64,000 bases of DNA from Bacterioplanoides sp965219715. Its GTDB lineage: Bacteria > Pseudomonadota > Gammaproteobacteria > Pseudomonadales > Oceanobacteraceae. Below the pieces are notes generated by a model. It made no database searches. It was not told where the DNA came from and saw nothing but the letters and a program-made list of their open reading frames with translations. Made by a program: the position numbers and the translations under genes. Of the stretch, positions 54,948-64,000 are shown one piece after another. Where the stretch lies: assembly GCF_965219715.1 (NCBI RefSeq), contig NZ_OZ244785.1, positions 4,588,001-4,652,000 on the forward strand, given 5' to 3'. Numbering within the stretch: the first letter of the stretch is position 1; each line of letters opens with the position of its first letter.

Positions 54948-55412
54948 GTGGCGCGAGTTAAACTCGATTTACCGGATTGTTTCAGCTTCAGTACAGAGCT
55001 GGATGTTCGGGTGTCAGATATCAATTATGGAAATCATGTCGGTAATGACCGGATGGTGTCTTTGTTACACGAGGCACGTCTGCGCTTTATGCGTGAGCAT
55101 GATTTCGGCGAGTTTAATATTGCCGGTTTGGGAATCATGGTAACGGACGTCGTGGTTTCCTTTATGGCGGAATCCTTTGTTGGCGAACATCTGACGATCC
55201 GTGTGGGTCTGCACGATTTCAACAAATACGGTTGTGATGTGGCTTATCAGGTTGAGAATCACGCCGAAGACAAAATTGTCGCTAAAGCAAAAACCGGTAT
55301 TGTTTTCTTTGATTACGACGAACGTAAGATCGCCCGTATTCCGAAGATCTTCCTGGAGCGTTGTGCACCGGAGCAGCTGGATTTGTTAGAGCAGGTCAGT
55401 GAAGCTGAATAA
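54948..55412 (+). CDS. Hotdog-fold acyl-CoA thioesterase
   Basis: 154 residues from a GTG with GGAG upstream. The 4HBT pattern RVSDINYGNHVGNDRMVSLLHEARLRFMREHDF is typical; the family normally has a catalytic Asp at the DINYGNH position. It hydrolyses acyl-CoA thioesters; substrate unknown. Followed by a bidirectional terminator. Confidence 0.87.
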   Translation: MARVKLDLPDCFSFSTELDVRVSDINYGNHVGNDRMVSLLHEARLRFMREHDFGEFNIAGLGIMVTDVVVSFMAESFVGEHLTIRVGLHDFNKYGCDVAYQVENHAEDKIVAKAKTGIVFFDYDERKIARIPKIFLERCAPEQLDLLEQVSEAE

Positions 55413-55430
55413 CTGACAATGAATATAAAT

Positions 55431-55466
55431 AAACCCGCCCGTTGAAAAACGCTGGCGGGTTTTTTT
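55431..55466. terminator. Bidirectional terminator
   Basis: AAACCCGCC (55431-55439) pairs with GGCGGGTTT (55454-55462) followed by T residues, between the convergent thioesterase and LysR genes. Confidence 0.9.
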
Positions 55467-55476
55467 ATGGTTGCGA

Positions 55477-56370
55477 TTAATCGCTGAAGTAATTGGTAAT
55501 AAAGTCCAGAAATGCCCGGCTCTTATTCGCCAGATAGCGGTTTTGCGGGAACACCACCTTGATGGTTCTTACCGGAATATCCACTTCGGTAAACAGCTGC
55601 ACCAGTTCACCGTTTTCCAGATGACGTTCGGCAATGTAGGTCGGCAGGGCGGTAATGCCCATACCTTTCAGGCAGGCCTCATAAACCAGGTCGATATCGT
55701 TCACGGTTAACTTACGCTCGATGTTCTGCAGGGTAAAACCGTGATCTTTCTCGAACTGGCGTAACCAGTTAATACGTGCGTATTCGGCATTCGCCACCAC
55801 CAGAATGCGGTGGTTATTAATGTCTTCGAAGCTCTGAGGTGTTCCCCAGCGTTTCAGGTATTCCGGCGACGCACACACGGCAATCTTCTGCTCTGCCACA
55901 GGTTTGGCGATTAAGCGTGAATCTTCCAGCGTGCCGATCCGTAAAGCGAAGTCATAACCTTCTTTAACAATATCCAGCGGGCGGTCAGAGATATGCAGCT
56001 CAAAGCTGATATCCGGATACTGCTCGGAGAAGTCATTGAAGATACGCGCCAGTTCGCGGCGGCCGAAGTTCGACATAGCGGTAATCCGCAGTCGGCCTCG
56101 TGGCGTCACATCAAAGTCGGTGACCAGCTTTTCAGCTTCGGTAATGGACTCAAGAATGTTTTCACAATGCTGATAAAACATCTGACCCGCTTCCGTCGGG
56201 CTGACCGAGCGGGTGGTACGGTTCAGCAAGCGAACCCCCAGGCGTTCTTCCAGGCCGCTGATCTGCTTACTGACGGCAGATGGGGTTACACCCAGTGAAT
56301 CGGCCGCCGAAGTAAAGTTGCGCGAACGCACGACGGAGACGAAGGTTTGCAGGGAATCGATACGAGACAT
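55477..56370 (-). CDS. LysR-family transcriptional regulator
   Basis: 297 residues from ATG 56370, which gives the standard start MSRIDSLQTFVSVVRSRNFTSAADSLGVTPSAVSKQISGLEERLGVRLLNRTTR; a TTG 18 bases upstream is less likely. N-terminal winged HTH (about 1-60), then LysR substrate-binding domain of the CrgA/DhcR-like branch (RPLDIVKEGYDFALRIG). Ligand unknown. Transcribed in the same direction as the EamA transporter gene, which starts upstream; the region between is short and AT-rich. Confidence 0.92.
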   Translation of the reverse strand: MSRIDSLQTFVSVVRSRNFTSAADSLGVTPSAVSKQISGLEERLGVRLLNRTTRSVSPTEAGQMFYQHCENILESITEAEKLVTDFDVTPRGRLRITAMSNFGRRELARIFNDFSEQYPDISFELHISDRPLDIVKEGYDFALRIGTLEDSRLIAKPVAEQKIAVCASPEYLKRWGTPQSFEDINNHRILVVANAEYARINWLRQFEKDHGFTLQNIERKLTVNDIDLVYEACLKGMGITALPTYIAERHLENGELVQLFTEVDIPVRTIKVVFPQNRYLANKSRAFLDFITNYFSD

Positions 56371-56515
56371 GATTATTGACTCATTCAAATAAAAGTTGTG
56401 ATTAGCCCTACTATATTGTATTTCCAGGAAACAATGACGTTGTTTTTTGTTAATTACCGACTTATGTCTAACAATTCAGTATTAATTTAAAGGCAACAAT
56501 CGCGCGAAATTGCCG

Positions 56516-57412
56516 CTATTTTCGCAGGTTAATAAAGCCCGAACTGATGATCAGCGCCGCGCCAACCCAGGTACTCCATAGCGGAATTTCATCCCAGAAC
56601 AGCCAACCCATTAACGCGCCGTAGACCACTGCGCTGTAGGCATAGACACCAACACTGCCGGTTGGTGCAATCTTATAGGCTTTGGTCAGTGCCAGCTGGC
56701 CAAAGGTGGCAACCGCGCCAAGCAGTAATAGCAATCCCCAGTAGGATGGCGGCACCGGATTCCAATTCGCCAGTGCCGCGGGGAAGGACACCGTGGCGGC
56801 AATCACACCAAAATAAAACACAATTCGTTGGCTGGGCTCCTGGGTCACCGACAACTTGCGGATGGTGACCTTGGCCAGAGCGGCGAGAAAGGCGCCTAAC
56901 AAGCCCACCAGGGCAACATAGGTGAAGGCTTCATCACCGCCGGGGCGCAGGATAAACGCAACTCCGGTAAAACCCACAAGCAGGGCGAGCAGACTGTTCT
57001 TACCGGACTTTTCCGACAACCATACCCAGGCGATTAAAGGCATAAACAGCGGACTGGAGAGTTTCACCAGAAACGCTTCGGTCAGCGGCATATTGCCAAT
57101 CGCCCAGAAGTAGCAATACATCGCGGTTACGCCGACCAGACCACGCATCAGGTGCCAGTGCCAGACGCTGGTTTTTAATAGTGATGGTCCCTGGCGCAGA
57201 ATCATCGGAATCAGAATGATCAGCCCGGCCAGATTGCGGAAAAAAACGATTTGCTCAGTCGACAGTTCATCCGATACGTATTTGATCAGCGCGCCCATAA
57301 TGGCCAGTAAGGCTTCACCACCAATCAGAAACAAAGCACCGGTGCGTATAGCATCGCGGCGGGACATTGCCTGGGCGTTGATGATGGAATGGCTGGCTGG
57401 GTTGGCGGACAC
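56516..57412 (-). CDS. EamA/DMT-family transporter
   Basis: 298 residues with ten predicted membrane helices in two EamA repeats (first LFLIGGEALLAIMGALIKYVSDE..., second GLLGAFLAALAKVTIRKLS...). A GTG at 57412 is chosen because GGAG lies 6 bases before it. DMT permeases export amino acids, nucleotides or small metabolites across the inner membrane; the substrate is unknown. Divergent from clpB. Confidence 0.9.
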   Translation of the reverse strand: MSANPASHSIINAQAMSRRDAIRTGALFLIGGEALLAIMGALIKYVSDELSTEQIVFFRNLAGLIILIPMILRQGPSLLKTSVWHWHLMRGLVGVTAMYCYFWAIGNMPLTEAFLVKLSSPLFMPLIAWVWLSEKSGKNSLLALLVGFTGVAFILRPGGDEAFTYVALVGLLGAFLAALAKVTIRKLSVTQEPSQRIVFYFGVIAATVSFPAALANWNPVPPSYWGLLLLLGAVATFGQLALTKAYKIAPTGSVGVYAYSAVVYGALMGWLFWDEIPLWSTWVGAALIISSGFINLRK

Positions 57413-57820
57413 AGAGGACTCCGGATGATTTACCTCTTGAATACGGCCGTTGGGTCTTTAAATTCACTAAAGCGGGACTATATAAGAGGTAGGTAAAGAA
57501 TAAAGAGCCGGGATTATAAAACATCCAGGGCCCGATTAAATCTGTGTCGGCCGTGTTTGTGGAATGGAATACTTTCAATAGCAGCAACACAAAATGCAGG
57601 AGCAATTTTGCACAACCTAGCTGCCCGAAGGGAGAAGCACAGGGATGTGCTGAATGATCCTGTTGCTGCTTTTAACGCCTCACAATTCATCAATTTTTCT
57701 TCATGGATTAAAAAAAATAAAGTTTTCATAAAAAGACTTGAAATAAATTAATCAAGCCGCAGATACGTATCAGAGATTGAGATAACGATTGAGTCGATCG
57801 ATAAGAGGAGTGTGTGAATT
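57413..57820. other. 408-bp divergent spacer between the EamA transporter and clpB genes
   Basis: No gene is seen. It contains the EamA ribosome-binding site and promoter on the left and the sigma-32-like clpB promoter (57737-57765) on the right; the middle (about 57540-57700) holds nothing recognisable. Confidence 0.6.
57737..57765 (+). promoter_or_regulatory. Sigma-32-like heat-shock promoter of clpB
   Basis: CTTGAAA (57737-57743) matches the sigma-32 -35 exactly; 13 bases later CCGCAGATA (57757-57765) partly matches the -10 CCCCATnTA. The position, 56 bases before the clpB ATG, supports it. Confidence 0.65.
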
Positions 57821-60424
57821 ATGCGTATGGATCGTTTGACTACCAGTTTACAGAATGCCCTGGCCGAGAGTCAGAGCCTGGCGTTGGGCCAGGACCACAA
57901 TCAGATTGATACGGTACACGTGCTGCTGGCGCTGCTGGAGCAAACCAACAGCTCAATTAAAGACGTGATTCGTCGCGCCGGCGTTAATGTATCGGAACTG
58001 GAACGTGCGCTGCGCGCGGTATTAACCGACCAGCCAACCGTCAGCTCGCCGGATGGTAATGTGCAGCTGGCACAGGAGTTGGGTCGGTTATTAAACCTGG
58101 CCGATAAAGATGCGCAGAAACGCGGTGATCAGTTTGTTTCCAGTGAAATTTTCTTGTTGGTTGCGCTGCAGGACAAAGGTGCGGCGGGTAAAGCGCTGGC
58201 TGATGTTGGCCTGAAAGCTGACGCTCTGGAAAACGCGATTAAAGACATGCGTGGCGGCGAAGCGGTAAACGATGCCAATGCTGAAGATAACCGCCAGTCG
58301 CTGGATAAATATTGCATTGATCTGACCGAACGAGCCGAGCAGGGCAAACTCGACCCGGTGATTGGCCGGGATGATGAGATCCGTCGTACCGTGCAGGTTC
58401 TGCAGCGTCGTACCAAAAATAACCCGGTGCTCATTGGACAGCCGGGGGTGGGTAAAACCGCCGTGGTTGAAGGTCTGGCGCAGCGCATTATTAACGGCGA
58501 AGTCCCGGAAAACCTGAAAGACAAACGTATTCTGTCGCTCGATATGGGGGCGCTGGTTGCCGGTGCTAAATATCGGGGCGAATTCGAAGAACGCTTAAAA
58601 GCGGTATTAAAAGACGTGGCGAAACACGATGGTCGTATCATCCTGTTTGTCGACGAATTACATACCATGGTGGGCGCCGGAAAAGGCGACGGTGCCATGG
58701 ACGCGGGCAATATGCTGAAGCCTGCGCTGGCCCGGGGCGAATTACACTGTGTTGGCGCCACCACGCTGGATGAGTATCGCGAATACATCGAAAAAGATGC
58801 CGCATTGGAGCGTCGTTTCCAGAAGGTGCTGGTGGATGAGCCATCGGAAGAAGACACAGTGGCGATTCTGCGTGGCTTAAAAGAGCGTTACGAAGTTCAC
58901 CACGGTGTGCAGATTACCGACAGCGCCATTATTGCTGCGTCTAAGCTGTCGCAACGTTATATCACCGATCGTCAGCTGCCGGATAAAGCCATTGATCTGA
59001 TTGATGAAGCGGCGTCTGTGATTCGTATGGAAATCGATTCCAAACCGCAGGAAATGGATAAGCTGGAGCGTCGTTTAATTCAGTTAAAAATTGAACGCGA
59101 GGCGCTGAAGAAAGAAAAAGACGACGCCGCACGTAAGCGTTTATCCGGCCTCAATGAAGAAATTAACAAAGCCGGCAGTGCTTATGTTGAATTAGAGGAA
59201 GTCTGGAAAAAAGAAAAAGCCTTGCTTGAAGGTGCGTCGAAATCGAAAGAGTTGCTGGAGCAGGCCAAGCTGGATCTGGAAGCCGCACGACGCAGCGGAG
59301 ATTTACAGAAAATGTCGGAATTGCAGTACGGCACCATTCCTGAGCTGGAGAAACAACTGGCGTCGGCCAACGAAGCTGAAGCCGCTGGCGCGCAGGAATT
59401 CAGCCTGTTGCGTAATAAAGTGACGGAAGATGAAATTGCCGAAGTTGTGTCGAAATGGACCGGCGTACCGGTAACCAAAATGCTCGAAGGCGAACGCGAT
59501 AAGCTGTTACGTATGGAGCAGGAATTACACGATTCCGTTGTTGGTCAGCAGCAGGCAATTGCTGCGGTATCCAATGCCGTGCGTCGTTCCCGTGCGGGTT
59601 TAAGTGATCCGAATCGTCCGAATGGTTCGTTCCTGTTCCTCGGGCCAACCGGTGTTGGTAAAACCGAGTTGTGTAAGGCGCTGGCCACTTTCCTGTTCGA
59701 CAGCAAAGACGCCATGGTGCGTATTGATATGTCGGAATACATGGAGAAACATTCGGTGGCACGCTTGATTGGTGCACCTCCGGGCTACGTTGGTTACGAA
59801 GAGGGCGGTTATTTAACCGAGGCCGTACGTCGTAAACCCTACTCCGTGATCCTGTTGGATGAGGTGGAAAAAGCCCATCCGGATGTCTTTAACATCCTGC
59901 TGCAGGTGTTGGATGACGGTCAGCTGACTGACGGTCAGGGTCGCAAAGTCGACTTTAAAAACACCGTATTGGTGATGACCTCTAACCTGGGGTCGGATGT
60001 GATTCAGACCCTGGCGGGTGCGTCAGTCGAAGAGGGTAACGAATCCAGCTACGAAGAGATGCGCGAAGCCGTGATGGGTATTGTTGGTACTCACTTCCGT
60101 CCGGAGTTTATTAACCGGATCGACGAAGCGGTGGTGTTCCATCCGCTGCAGAAAGAGCAGATACGTGGCATTGCAGAGATTCAGCTGCAGCTGTTGCATC
60201 AGCGTTTGCGCGAGCGTGATTTGTCGCTGAAATTAACCGATGCGGCCATCAGTAAATTAGTGGATGTGGGTTATGACCCGGTATTTGGCGCCCGACCACT
60301 GAAGCGCGCGATTCAGCAATGGATCGAAAACCCGCTGGCTCAGGATATTCTTGGCGGCAAGTTTGTTGCCGGACAAACCATCAAAGCCGACGTTGAAGGT
60401 GACAAGCTGGTGTTTCGTAGCTGA
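57821..60424 (+). CDS. clpB: ATP-dependent disaggregase ClpB
   Basis: 867 residues, normal size. N-terminal Clp_N repeats (1-150), AAA-1 with Walker A GQPGVGKTA and Walker B VDELHTMVGAGKGDGAMDAGN, a long coiled M-domain (about 400-530), AAA-2 with GPTGVGKTELCK and LLDEVEKAHPDVFN, and the ClpB C-terminus. It lacks the IGL/IGF ClpP loop, as expected for ClpB. With DnaK it rescues aggregated proteins after heat stress. Starts MRMDRLTTSLQNAL; AGGAG lies 12 bases before the ATG, somewhat far. Confidence 0.97.
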   Translation: MRMDRLTTSLQNALAESQSLALGQDHNQIDTVHVLLALLEQTNSSIKDVIRRAGVNVSELERALRAVLTDQPTVSSPDGNVQLAQELGRLLNLADKDAQKRGDQFVSSEIFLLVALQDKGAAGKALADVGLKADALENAIKDMRGGEAVNDANAEDNRQSLDKYCIDLTERAEQGKLDPVIGRDDEIRRTVQVLQRRTKNNPVLIGQPGVGKTAVVEGLAQRIINGEVPENLKDKRILSLDMGALVAGAKYRGEFEERLKAVLKDVAKHDGRIILFVDELHTMVGAGKGDGAMDAGNMLKPALARGELHCVGATTLDEYREYIEKDAALERRFQKVLVDEPSEEDTVAILRGLKERYEVHHGVQITDSAIIAASKLSQRYITDRQLPDKAIDLIDEAASVIRMEIDSKPQEMDKLERRLIQLKIEREALKKEKDDAARKRLSGLNEEINKAGSAYVELEEVWKKEKALLEGASKSKELLEQAKLDLEAARRSGDLQKMSELQYGTIPELEKQLASANEAEAAGAQEFSLLRNKVTEDEIAEVVSKWTGVPVTKMLEGERDKLLRMEQELHDSVVGQQQAIAAVSNAVRRSRAGLSDPNRPNGSFLFLGPTGVGKTELCKALATFLFDSKDAMVRIDMSEYMEKHSVARLIGAPPGYVGYEEGGYLTEAVRRKPYSVILLDEVEKAHPDVFNILLQVLDDGQLTDGQGRKVDFKNTVLVMTSNLGSDVIQTLAGASVEEGNESSYEEMREAVMGIVGTHFRPEFINRIDEAVVFHPLQKEQIRGIAEIQLQLLHQRLRERDLSLKLTDAAISKLVDVGYDPVFGARPLKRAIQQWIENPLAQDILGGKFVAGQTIKADVEGDKLVFRS

Positions 60425-60486
60425 AACATCAGCGCTGAACTAACACAGCTGAACCAATACCATTAAAACAAGCCAGACGTGTCACG

Positions 60487-60521
60487 AAAAAGCCCTGATG
60501 TGAAAACATCAGGGCTTTTTT
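60487..60521. terminator. Bidirectional terminator
   Basis: A 15-bp stem (60487-60501 with 60506-60520; core GCCCTGATGT/ACATCAGGGC) with a GAAA loop and flanking A/T runs, between the convergent clpB and thioesterase genes. Confidence 0.93.
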
Positions 60522-60567
60522 GCTTTGGGTATTCCAGATTTTGTGTTCAAGGTTTAGCAGTTAGCGG

Positions 60568-60999
60568 CTATACCGTCTCTGCCAGGTGTTTAAACGCTTC
60601 TGCCTGACGAACAATATCCGGCACCACAATCACTTTACGGGCAACGATATCCATCCAGGCAAATAACACACTGACCCGTGCCGCAAGTTCGCCGTTTTCT
60701 TTGTAGATATTGTTCACCAGAGTTACGGTTTTATCGGAACCGGTTGGTTCTCCGGCTTCCACGCAGATGGACAGCACCTCATTCATATGAACTTCACGGA
60801 AATATTCCGTGCTTTCTTTAAATAATACCGGGCCCACATTGTGCTCGCTGAGCCACTCCGGGCCGATGCCAATCTCGGTTAAATAACCAATCCGGGCGTG
60901 AGCGGCCATGTCGGCATAGGCGCTGTGACGCATGTGATTATTCGCATCACAATCTGCCCAGCGAACTTCAAACTGTTTGGTATAGAGAGCCTGATTCAT
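60568..60999 (-). CDS. YbgC-like acyl-CoA thioesterase
   Basis: 143 residues from the ATG at 60999 (MNQALYTKQFEVRWADCDANNHMRHSAYADMAAHARIGYL), the normal 4HBT start; longer frames to 61083 add unrelated residues. Asp in WADCDANNHMRHSAY is the likely catalytic residue of the YbgC-type hotdog fold. It hydrolyses short or aromatic acyl-CoA esters in the family. Divergent from the LysR gene at 61112, which may regulate it. Confidence 0.88.
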   Translation of the reverse strand: MNQALYTKQFEVRWADCDANNHMRHSAYADMAAHARIGYLTEIGIGPEWLSEHNVGPVLFKESTEYFREVHMNEVLSICVEAGEPTGSDKTVTLVNNIYKENGELAARVSVLFAWMDIVARKVIVVPDIVRQAEAFKHLAETV

Positions 61000-61111
61000 A
61001 AACCGTCTTCTTGATAACTGAGTGGTTGCCATTGTCAGGGGAAATAATGGATAAGTGAAATTCATAATTGGTATTATCATCATGACTTTGAATCATGATG
61101 GTGGGTATCCG

Positions 61112-62056
61112 ATGGATTTACGTTTGTTGCGGCAGTTTGATCTGAACTCGCTGGTGGTGCTCAAGGTGTTGCTGGATGAACGCCATGTGACCCGGGCGGC
61201 ACAACAGCTGAATCTGACTCAGTCGGCGGTCAGCCGCAGTCTGGCTCGTCTGCGCCAGGCATTTGATGATCCGCTGCTGGTCAGTGTTGGTAAGCAATTA
61301 ACGCTGACTCCGGCTGCCACCGAGCTGGTTGGACCCTTAAATGATTTATTACGCCAGGCTGAGGCCTTGTTACAGCCACAAACCTTTGACCCCCACAGTT
61401 TTCAGGGCAGCGTTCGTCTGGCGACGTCCGATTATGGCACTCATTCCTTGTTACCCAGACTGATCCCGATGCTGGCCAATGCGGCTCCGGGGGTTCAGTT
61501 AACGGCACTGGAATGGCCAAAAGACACACTCAGCGATCTGGAACAGAATAAGGTTGATCTGATTATTGGTGGCGGCCATGTTTCCGGCGGCGAGATCTAC
61601 CAGCGGGTATTGGTGCGTGAACCTTTATACGCATTGGTGCGCAAGGGTCATCCGTTTGCCGCAGGTATCAACCTGGAACAATATCTGTCGCTGAAGCACA
61701 TTATTATCAGCTCAACCGGGCATGGCTTAACCAAGGTTGATCGCTTGTTAAAAGAGCAGGGGTTACAGCGGGAAGTGGCGGTGCGGGTTTCTCACTTCTT
61801 TGCCGCACTTGGCATTATCGCCAATACCGATCACATTATTCTGGTGCCGCAGCACTTTATAAAACGTTACGTGAACCGGGATGACTTTGTGGTGTTACCA
61901 CCACCGTTTGAAGTGCCGGATATGGCAGTGATTATGTTCTGGCATGCACGTCTGCATAAAGATCCGTTCCATCAGTGGTTTCGTCAGTTTATCGTTGATG
62001 AGCTCTACGCAAAACGCGGTCGCCATAACCAGTCGCCGCTGATCACTGCCAGCTGA
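61112..62056 (+). CDS. LysR-family regulator (NodD/PbpR-like branch)
   Basis: 314 residues from ATG 61112, which gives MDLRLLRQFDLNSLVVLKVLLDERHVTRAAQQLNLTQSAVSRSLARLRQAFDDPLLV. Earlier in-frame ATG codons (61082) are possible. The HTH with RAAQQLNLTQSAVSRSLARLR and the FDDPLLVSVGKQLTLTPAA context mark the NodD-like branch. Divergent from the thioesterase gene, a common layout for a regulator and its target; followed by a terminator at 62066. Confidence 0.9.
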   Translation: MDLRLLRQFDLNSLVVLKVLLDERHVTRAAQQLNLTQSAVSRSLARLRQAFDDPLLVSVGKQLTLTPAATELVGPLNDLLRQAEALLQPQTFDPHSFQGSVRLATSDYGTHSLLPRLIPMLANAAPGVQLTALEWPKDTLSDLEQNKVDLIIGGGHVSGGEIYQRVLVREPLYALVRKGHPFAAGINLEQYLSLKHIIISSTGHGLTKVDRLLKEQGLQREVAVRVSHFFAALGIIANTDHIILVPQHFIKRYVNRDDFVVLPPPFEVPDMAVIMFWHARLHKDPFHQWFRQFIVDELYAKRGRHNQSPLITAS

Positions 62057-62065
62057 ACACAAAAA

Positions 62066-62090
62066 AGCCCGGATAAGCCCGGGCTGTTTT
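62066..62090 (+). terminator. Terminator after the LysR gene
   Basis: AGCCCGG (62066-62072) and CCGGGCT (62079-62085), A run upstream and G-T4 downstream; also faces the convergent AraC gene. Confidence 0.85.
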
Positions 62091-62147
62091 ATATGGGAGT
62101 TGCCGTGTTGTGGTCGTAGTGCTGAGGATTGCAGTAGTGGAGCTGCC

Positions 62148-63197
62148 TCAGCTGGCAACAGCAACCTCTTCACGGGCGCCGGAACGATAGTTACGGCGAT
62201 AAGAAGCCGGTGTTTCTCCGGTCCACTGTTTAAAGGCTCGTTCAAAACCACGACGATCGGAGAAGCCAAGATCCAGCGCCAGTTGCTGAACATCGGTGTG
62301 ATCGTTCTGCAAAGCCTGTTTCGCCTTCTCCAGTCGCACTTCTTTAACCAGAGACGAAAACTGGCAGTCTTCTTCCTGTAAGCGACGAGTCAGGGTGCGA
62401 CTGCTGGTATTTAATAATTCGGCAACCGCGCCTTTGGTGATTGGTACGGATTCCGGCCACTGATGCAATACATGCATCACTTTCTGGCTGAAAGCCTGCA
62501 ATCGACTGAAGCGGGAAATCGCTTGTTCTGCCTGACTGCGCAGGGCGTTAAACAATACCGGGTTGGCATAAGCCAGTGGTGCATCCAGATGTTTACCGCA
62601 GGTATTGATCCAGTTTTGTGGCTGGTTAAATTCAACCTTCACACCAAAAAACTCGTCTAACTGATCGCGATAAGACGGAGGAGGGCAGCGGAAACCAATG
62701 CCCTGCAATTTGTAATAATTACCGCCAATGGCCTTACCAACACTGTGAATGCCAGCGGCAATAAATTCAGCTCGCGCCTGATTACCAAAGGTGCTGCCGT
62801 CGGTGACGTAAAACACAACTTTGACCGACTCCTGGCCGATATAGAAATCCGGTGAGCGTGAGTCACTGATTAATGAATAGTAGCGACGCAGGATCGCCAG
62901 CGCTTCGCGGCCGGTCTGGCAACTACTTACCAGAAAACCTAATAAATAGAAGCTGGGTAATTCCAGGCGTTGTCCGGCACTCAGGCCGATGGCTGGTTCG
63001 TCTAATAGTCGGCTACATTGCTCCAGCATCCGATCAAAGTTATGGATCGAGATACGCTGATTGGAACCGGTAACGGCGTTGGCATCCAGGCCTGCAGAAG
63101 TCAGCAATTCACTGCTGGAAAAGCCTTTACTTTCCAATAGTCGGAACAAAGGCTGGAGTGCCGCCGTTGTCATTGTATTGGGTGTATTTTGACTCAT
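62148..63197 (-). CDS. AraC-family regulator with Arabinose_bd-type N-terminal domain
   Basis: 349 residues. The N-terminal 220 residues (MTTAALQPLFRLLESKGFSSSELLTSAGL; RLELPSFYLLGFLVSSCQTGREALAILRRYYSLI) form the PF12625-type ligand domain, and the C-terminus the AraC HTH (ITKGAVAELLNTSSRTLTRRLQEEDCQFSSLV; DVQQLALDLGFSDRRGFERAFKQWTGETPASYRR). The OruR/ArgR/MmsR-like subgroup controls amino-acid, phenolic or alkane catabolism; no target is evident beside it. Confidence 0.9.
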   Translation of the reverse strand: MSQNTPNTMTTAALQPLFRLLESKGFSSSELLTSAGLDANAVTGSNQRISIHNFDRMLEQCSRLLDEPAIGLSAGQRLELPSFYLLGFLVSSCQTGREALAILRRYYSLISDSRSPDFYIGQESVKVVFYVTDGSTFGNQARAEFIAAGIHSVGKAIGGNYYKLQGIGFRCPPPSYRDQLDEFFGVKVEFNQPQNWINTCGKHLDAPLAYANPVLFNALRSQAEQAISRFSRLQAFSQKVMHVLHQWPESVPITKGAVAELLNTSSRTLTRRLQEEDCQFSSLVKEVRLEKAKQALQNDHTDVQQLALDLGFSDRRGFERAFKQWTGETPASYRRNYRSGAREEVAVAS

Positions 63198-63389
63198 ATT
63201 AATATGATGCTTTTGTCATTATTGTTATTCTTTAGTGGTTGGAAATAAGCTACCACCAGATGTCGTATTAGGCCAGTCGGGTAAAGGCATTTTTATTAGA
63301 TTTTTCTGAAATACCGTAATTGTGTAATAAGTTAATTGCGGGAACTACTTACCGTCCTGAAAAAAACTTGGTTTTTCAAAAAGTTAGTG

Positions 63390-63418
63390 TTGACACGGGG
63401 GTAGGTTATCCGTAACAT
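63390..63418 (+). promoter_or_regulatory. Promoter of the initiator tRNA genes
   Basis: TTGACA (63390-63395), a 17-base spacer and TAACAT (63413-63418), followed by a GC-rich discriminator (GCGCAGCC), as in stringently controlled tRNA promoters. The first tRNA begins 14 bases downstream. Confidence 0.8.
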
Positions 63419-63431
63419 GCGCAGCCTCTGA

Positions 63432-63508
<77 letters not shown>

Positions 63509-63634
63509 ATTTCAAATTGCCCTAGAAAGGTAACTTGAAAGAAGTTATAAGTTCAGAGAGACAACGTCGGGTAGTTTGCTCACTACCACTGTTAAGATGA
63601 GCTGTTCAGCTAACAGTATCGACTACAAAATTGA

Positions 63635-63711
<77 letters not shown>

Positions 63712-63722
63712 ATTTTCAAATC

Positions 63723-63746
63723 AACCAGCCGCGAGCTGGTTTTTTT
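63723..63746 (+). terminator. Terminator of the tRNA operon
   Basis: AACCAGC (63723-63729) pairs with GCTGGTT (63735-63741), followed by five T residues, 12 bases after tRNA copy 2. Confidence 0.9.
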
Positions 63747-63760
63747 ATGCCTGAAATAAA

Positions 63761-64000
63761 CTAACGGCTATAGACATTACTGATCAGCTCACGCAGCCAG
63801 CGATTGGCTTGATCCTGATCGGCGCTGTTATGCCAGTATAAGCTCCAGTCCAATTCTGCCAGTTCAAACGGCAATTCCAGAATCTTCAGATCATTTTCCA
63901 GTGCCAGGTGGTAGGGCATGGTCAGCACCATATCGCACTGAGCGATCAGTTTGGGTGCTACCTGGAAGTGTGGCACCCGTAATTTGATGTTGCGGCGTTT
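63761..64000 (-). CDS. LysR-family regulator, C-terminal part (5'-partial at the window edge)
   Basis: Only the last 80 codons are in the window; the frame is open to the right edge, so the apparent GTG start inside is not the true start. The pattern RVPHFQVAPKLIAQCDMVLTMPYHLA, then LELPFELAELDWSLYWHNSADQDQANRWLRELI, is the C-terminal substrate-binding subdomain of NodD-like LysR proteins. Converges on the tRNA terminator. Confidence 0.88.
   Translation of the reverse strand, partial: KRRNIKLRVPHFQVAPKLIAQCDMVLTMPYHLALENDLKILELPFELAELDWSLYWHNSADQDQANRWLRELISNVYSR

Overview
The window looks like the chromosome of an aerobic, probably marine gammaproteobacterium. Evidence: E. coli-like initiator tRNAs, Gammaproteobacteria-type families (Prc, ClpB, SufT, DUF2058, PurEK, YaaA, YajG-like lipoprotein) and lipid-centred metabolism (two desaturase loci, a FATP-type acyl-CoA synthetase, two acyl-CoA dehydrogenases, a crotonase). 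An Oceanospirillales-type genome (Thalassolituus/Oceanobacter-like) would fit, but that placement is an inference.

Layout. 1-4.1 kb: the end of a lactate-utilisation operon (lutB partial, lutC, dld). 4.2-9.4 kb: thiopurine methyltransferase with a divergent MerR regulator and a textbook MerR-type promoter, a DyP peroxidase, a cysteine hydrolase, fructosamine kinase, a repeat-rich spacer and an alpha/beta hydrolase. 9.8-12.1 kb: a ferredoxin reductase/desaturase operon. 12.4-21 kb: a 1682-residue secreted mosaic protein (propellers, LamG, PKD, di-heme cytochrome c, ricin-type lectin), a beta-barrel-like outer-membrane protein, a cyclic-nucleotide-binding protein and a Gly/Cys-rich membrane-anchored protein. 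21.1-22.4 kb: a class-III aminotransferase.

22.5-32.1 kb is an accessory island. It is visibly AT-richer at its left end and carries an ABC-ATPase/TOPRIM fusion (a defence-type architecture), small secreted and membrane proteins, a GFA protein, a ClbS/DfsB protein, a secreted PI-PLC with ricin lectin domains, a YefM-YoeB toxin-antitoxin module, a Trp-rich small protein and an EF-hand lipoprotein. One spacer (25711-25772) has the features of an integron attC site. Short decayed copies of four of the island's own genes lie in its spacers (27.1 kb and 30.08-30.33 kb). Together these point to a cassette-like, recombining region without a visible integrase.

32.2-64 kb is mostly core: two AraC-type regulators and a desaturase, SufT, DUF2058, PurK/PurE, a PAS hybrid kinase with a FixL-like first PAS domain, a fatty-acid activation/oxidation cluster (FATP-type ligase plus two adjacent acyl-CoA dehydrogenases, one lacking both usual catalytic glutamates), CbiZ, YaaA, a YajG-like lipoprotein, a CNNM/CBS protein, a short HPF/RaiA protein, a crotonase, Prc protease, two hotdog thioesterases, LysR/AraC regulators, an EamA transporter, ClpB behind a sigma-32-like promoter, and two identical initiator tRNA genes. 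Most convergent gene pairs are separated by strong bidirectional hairpin terminators.
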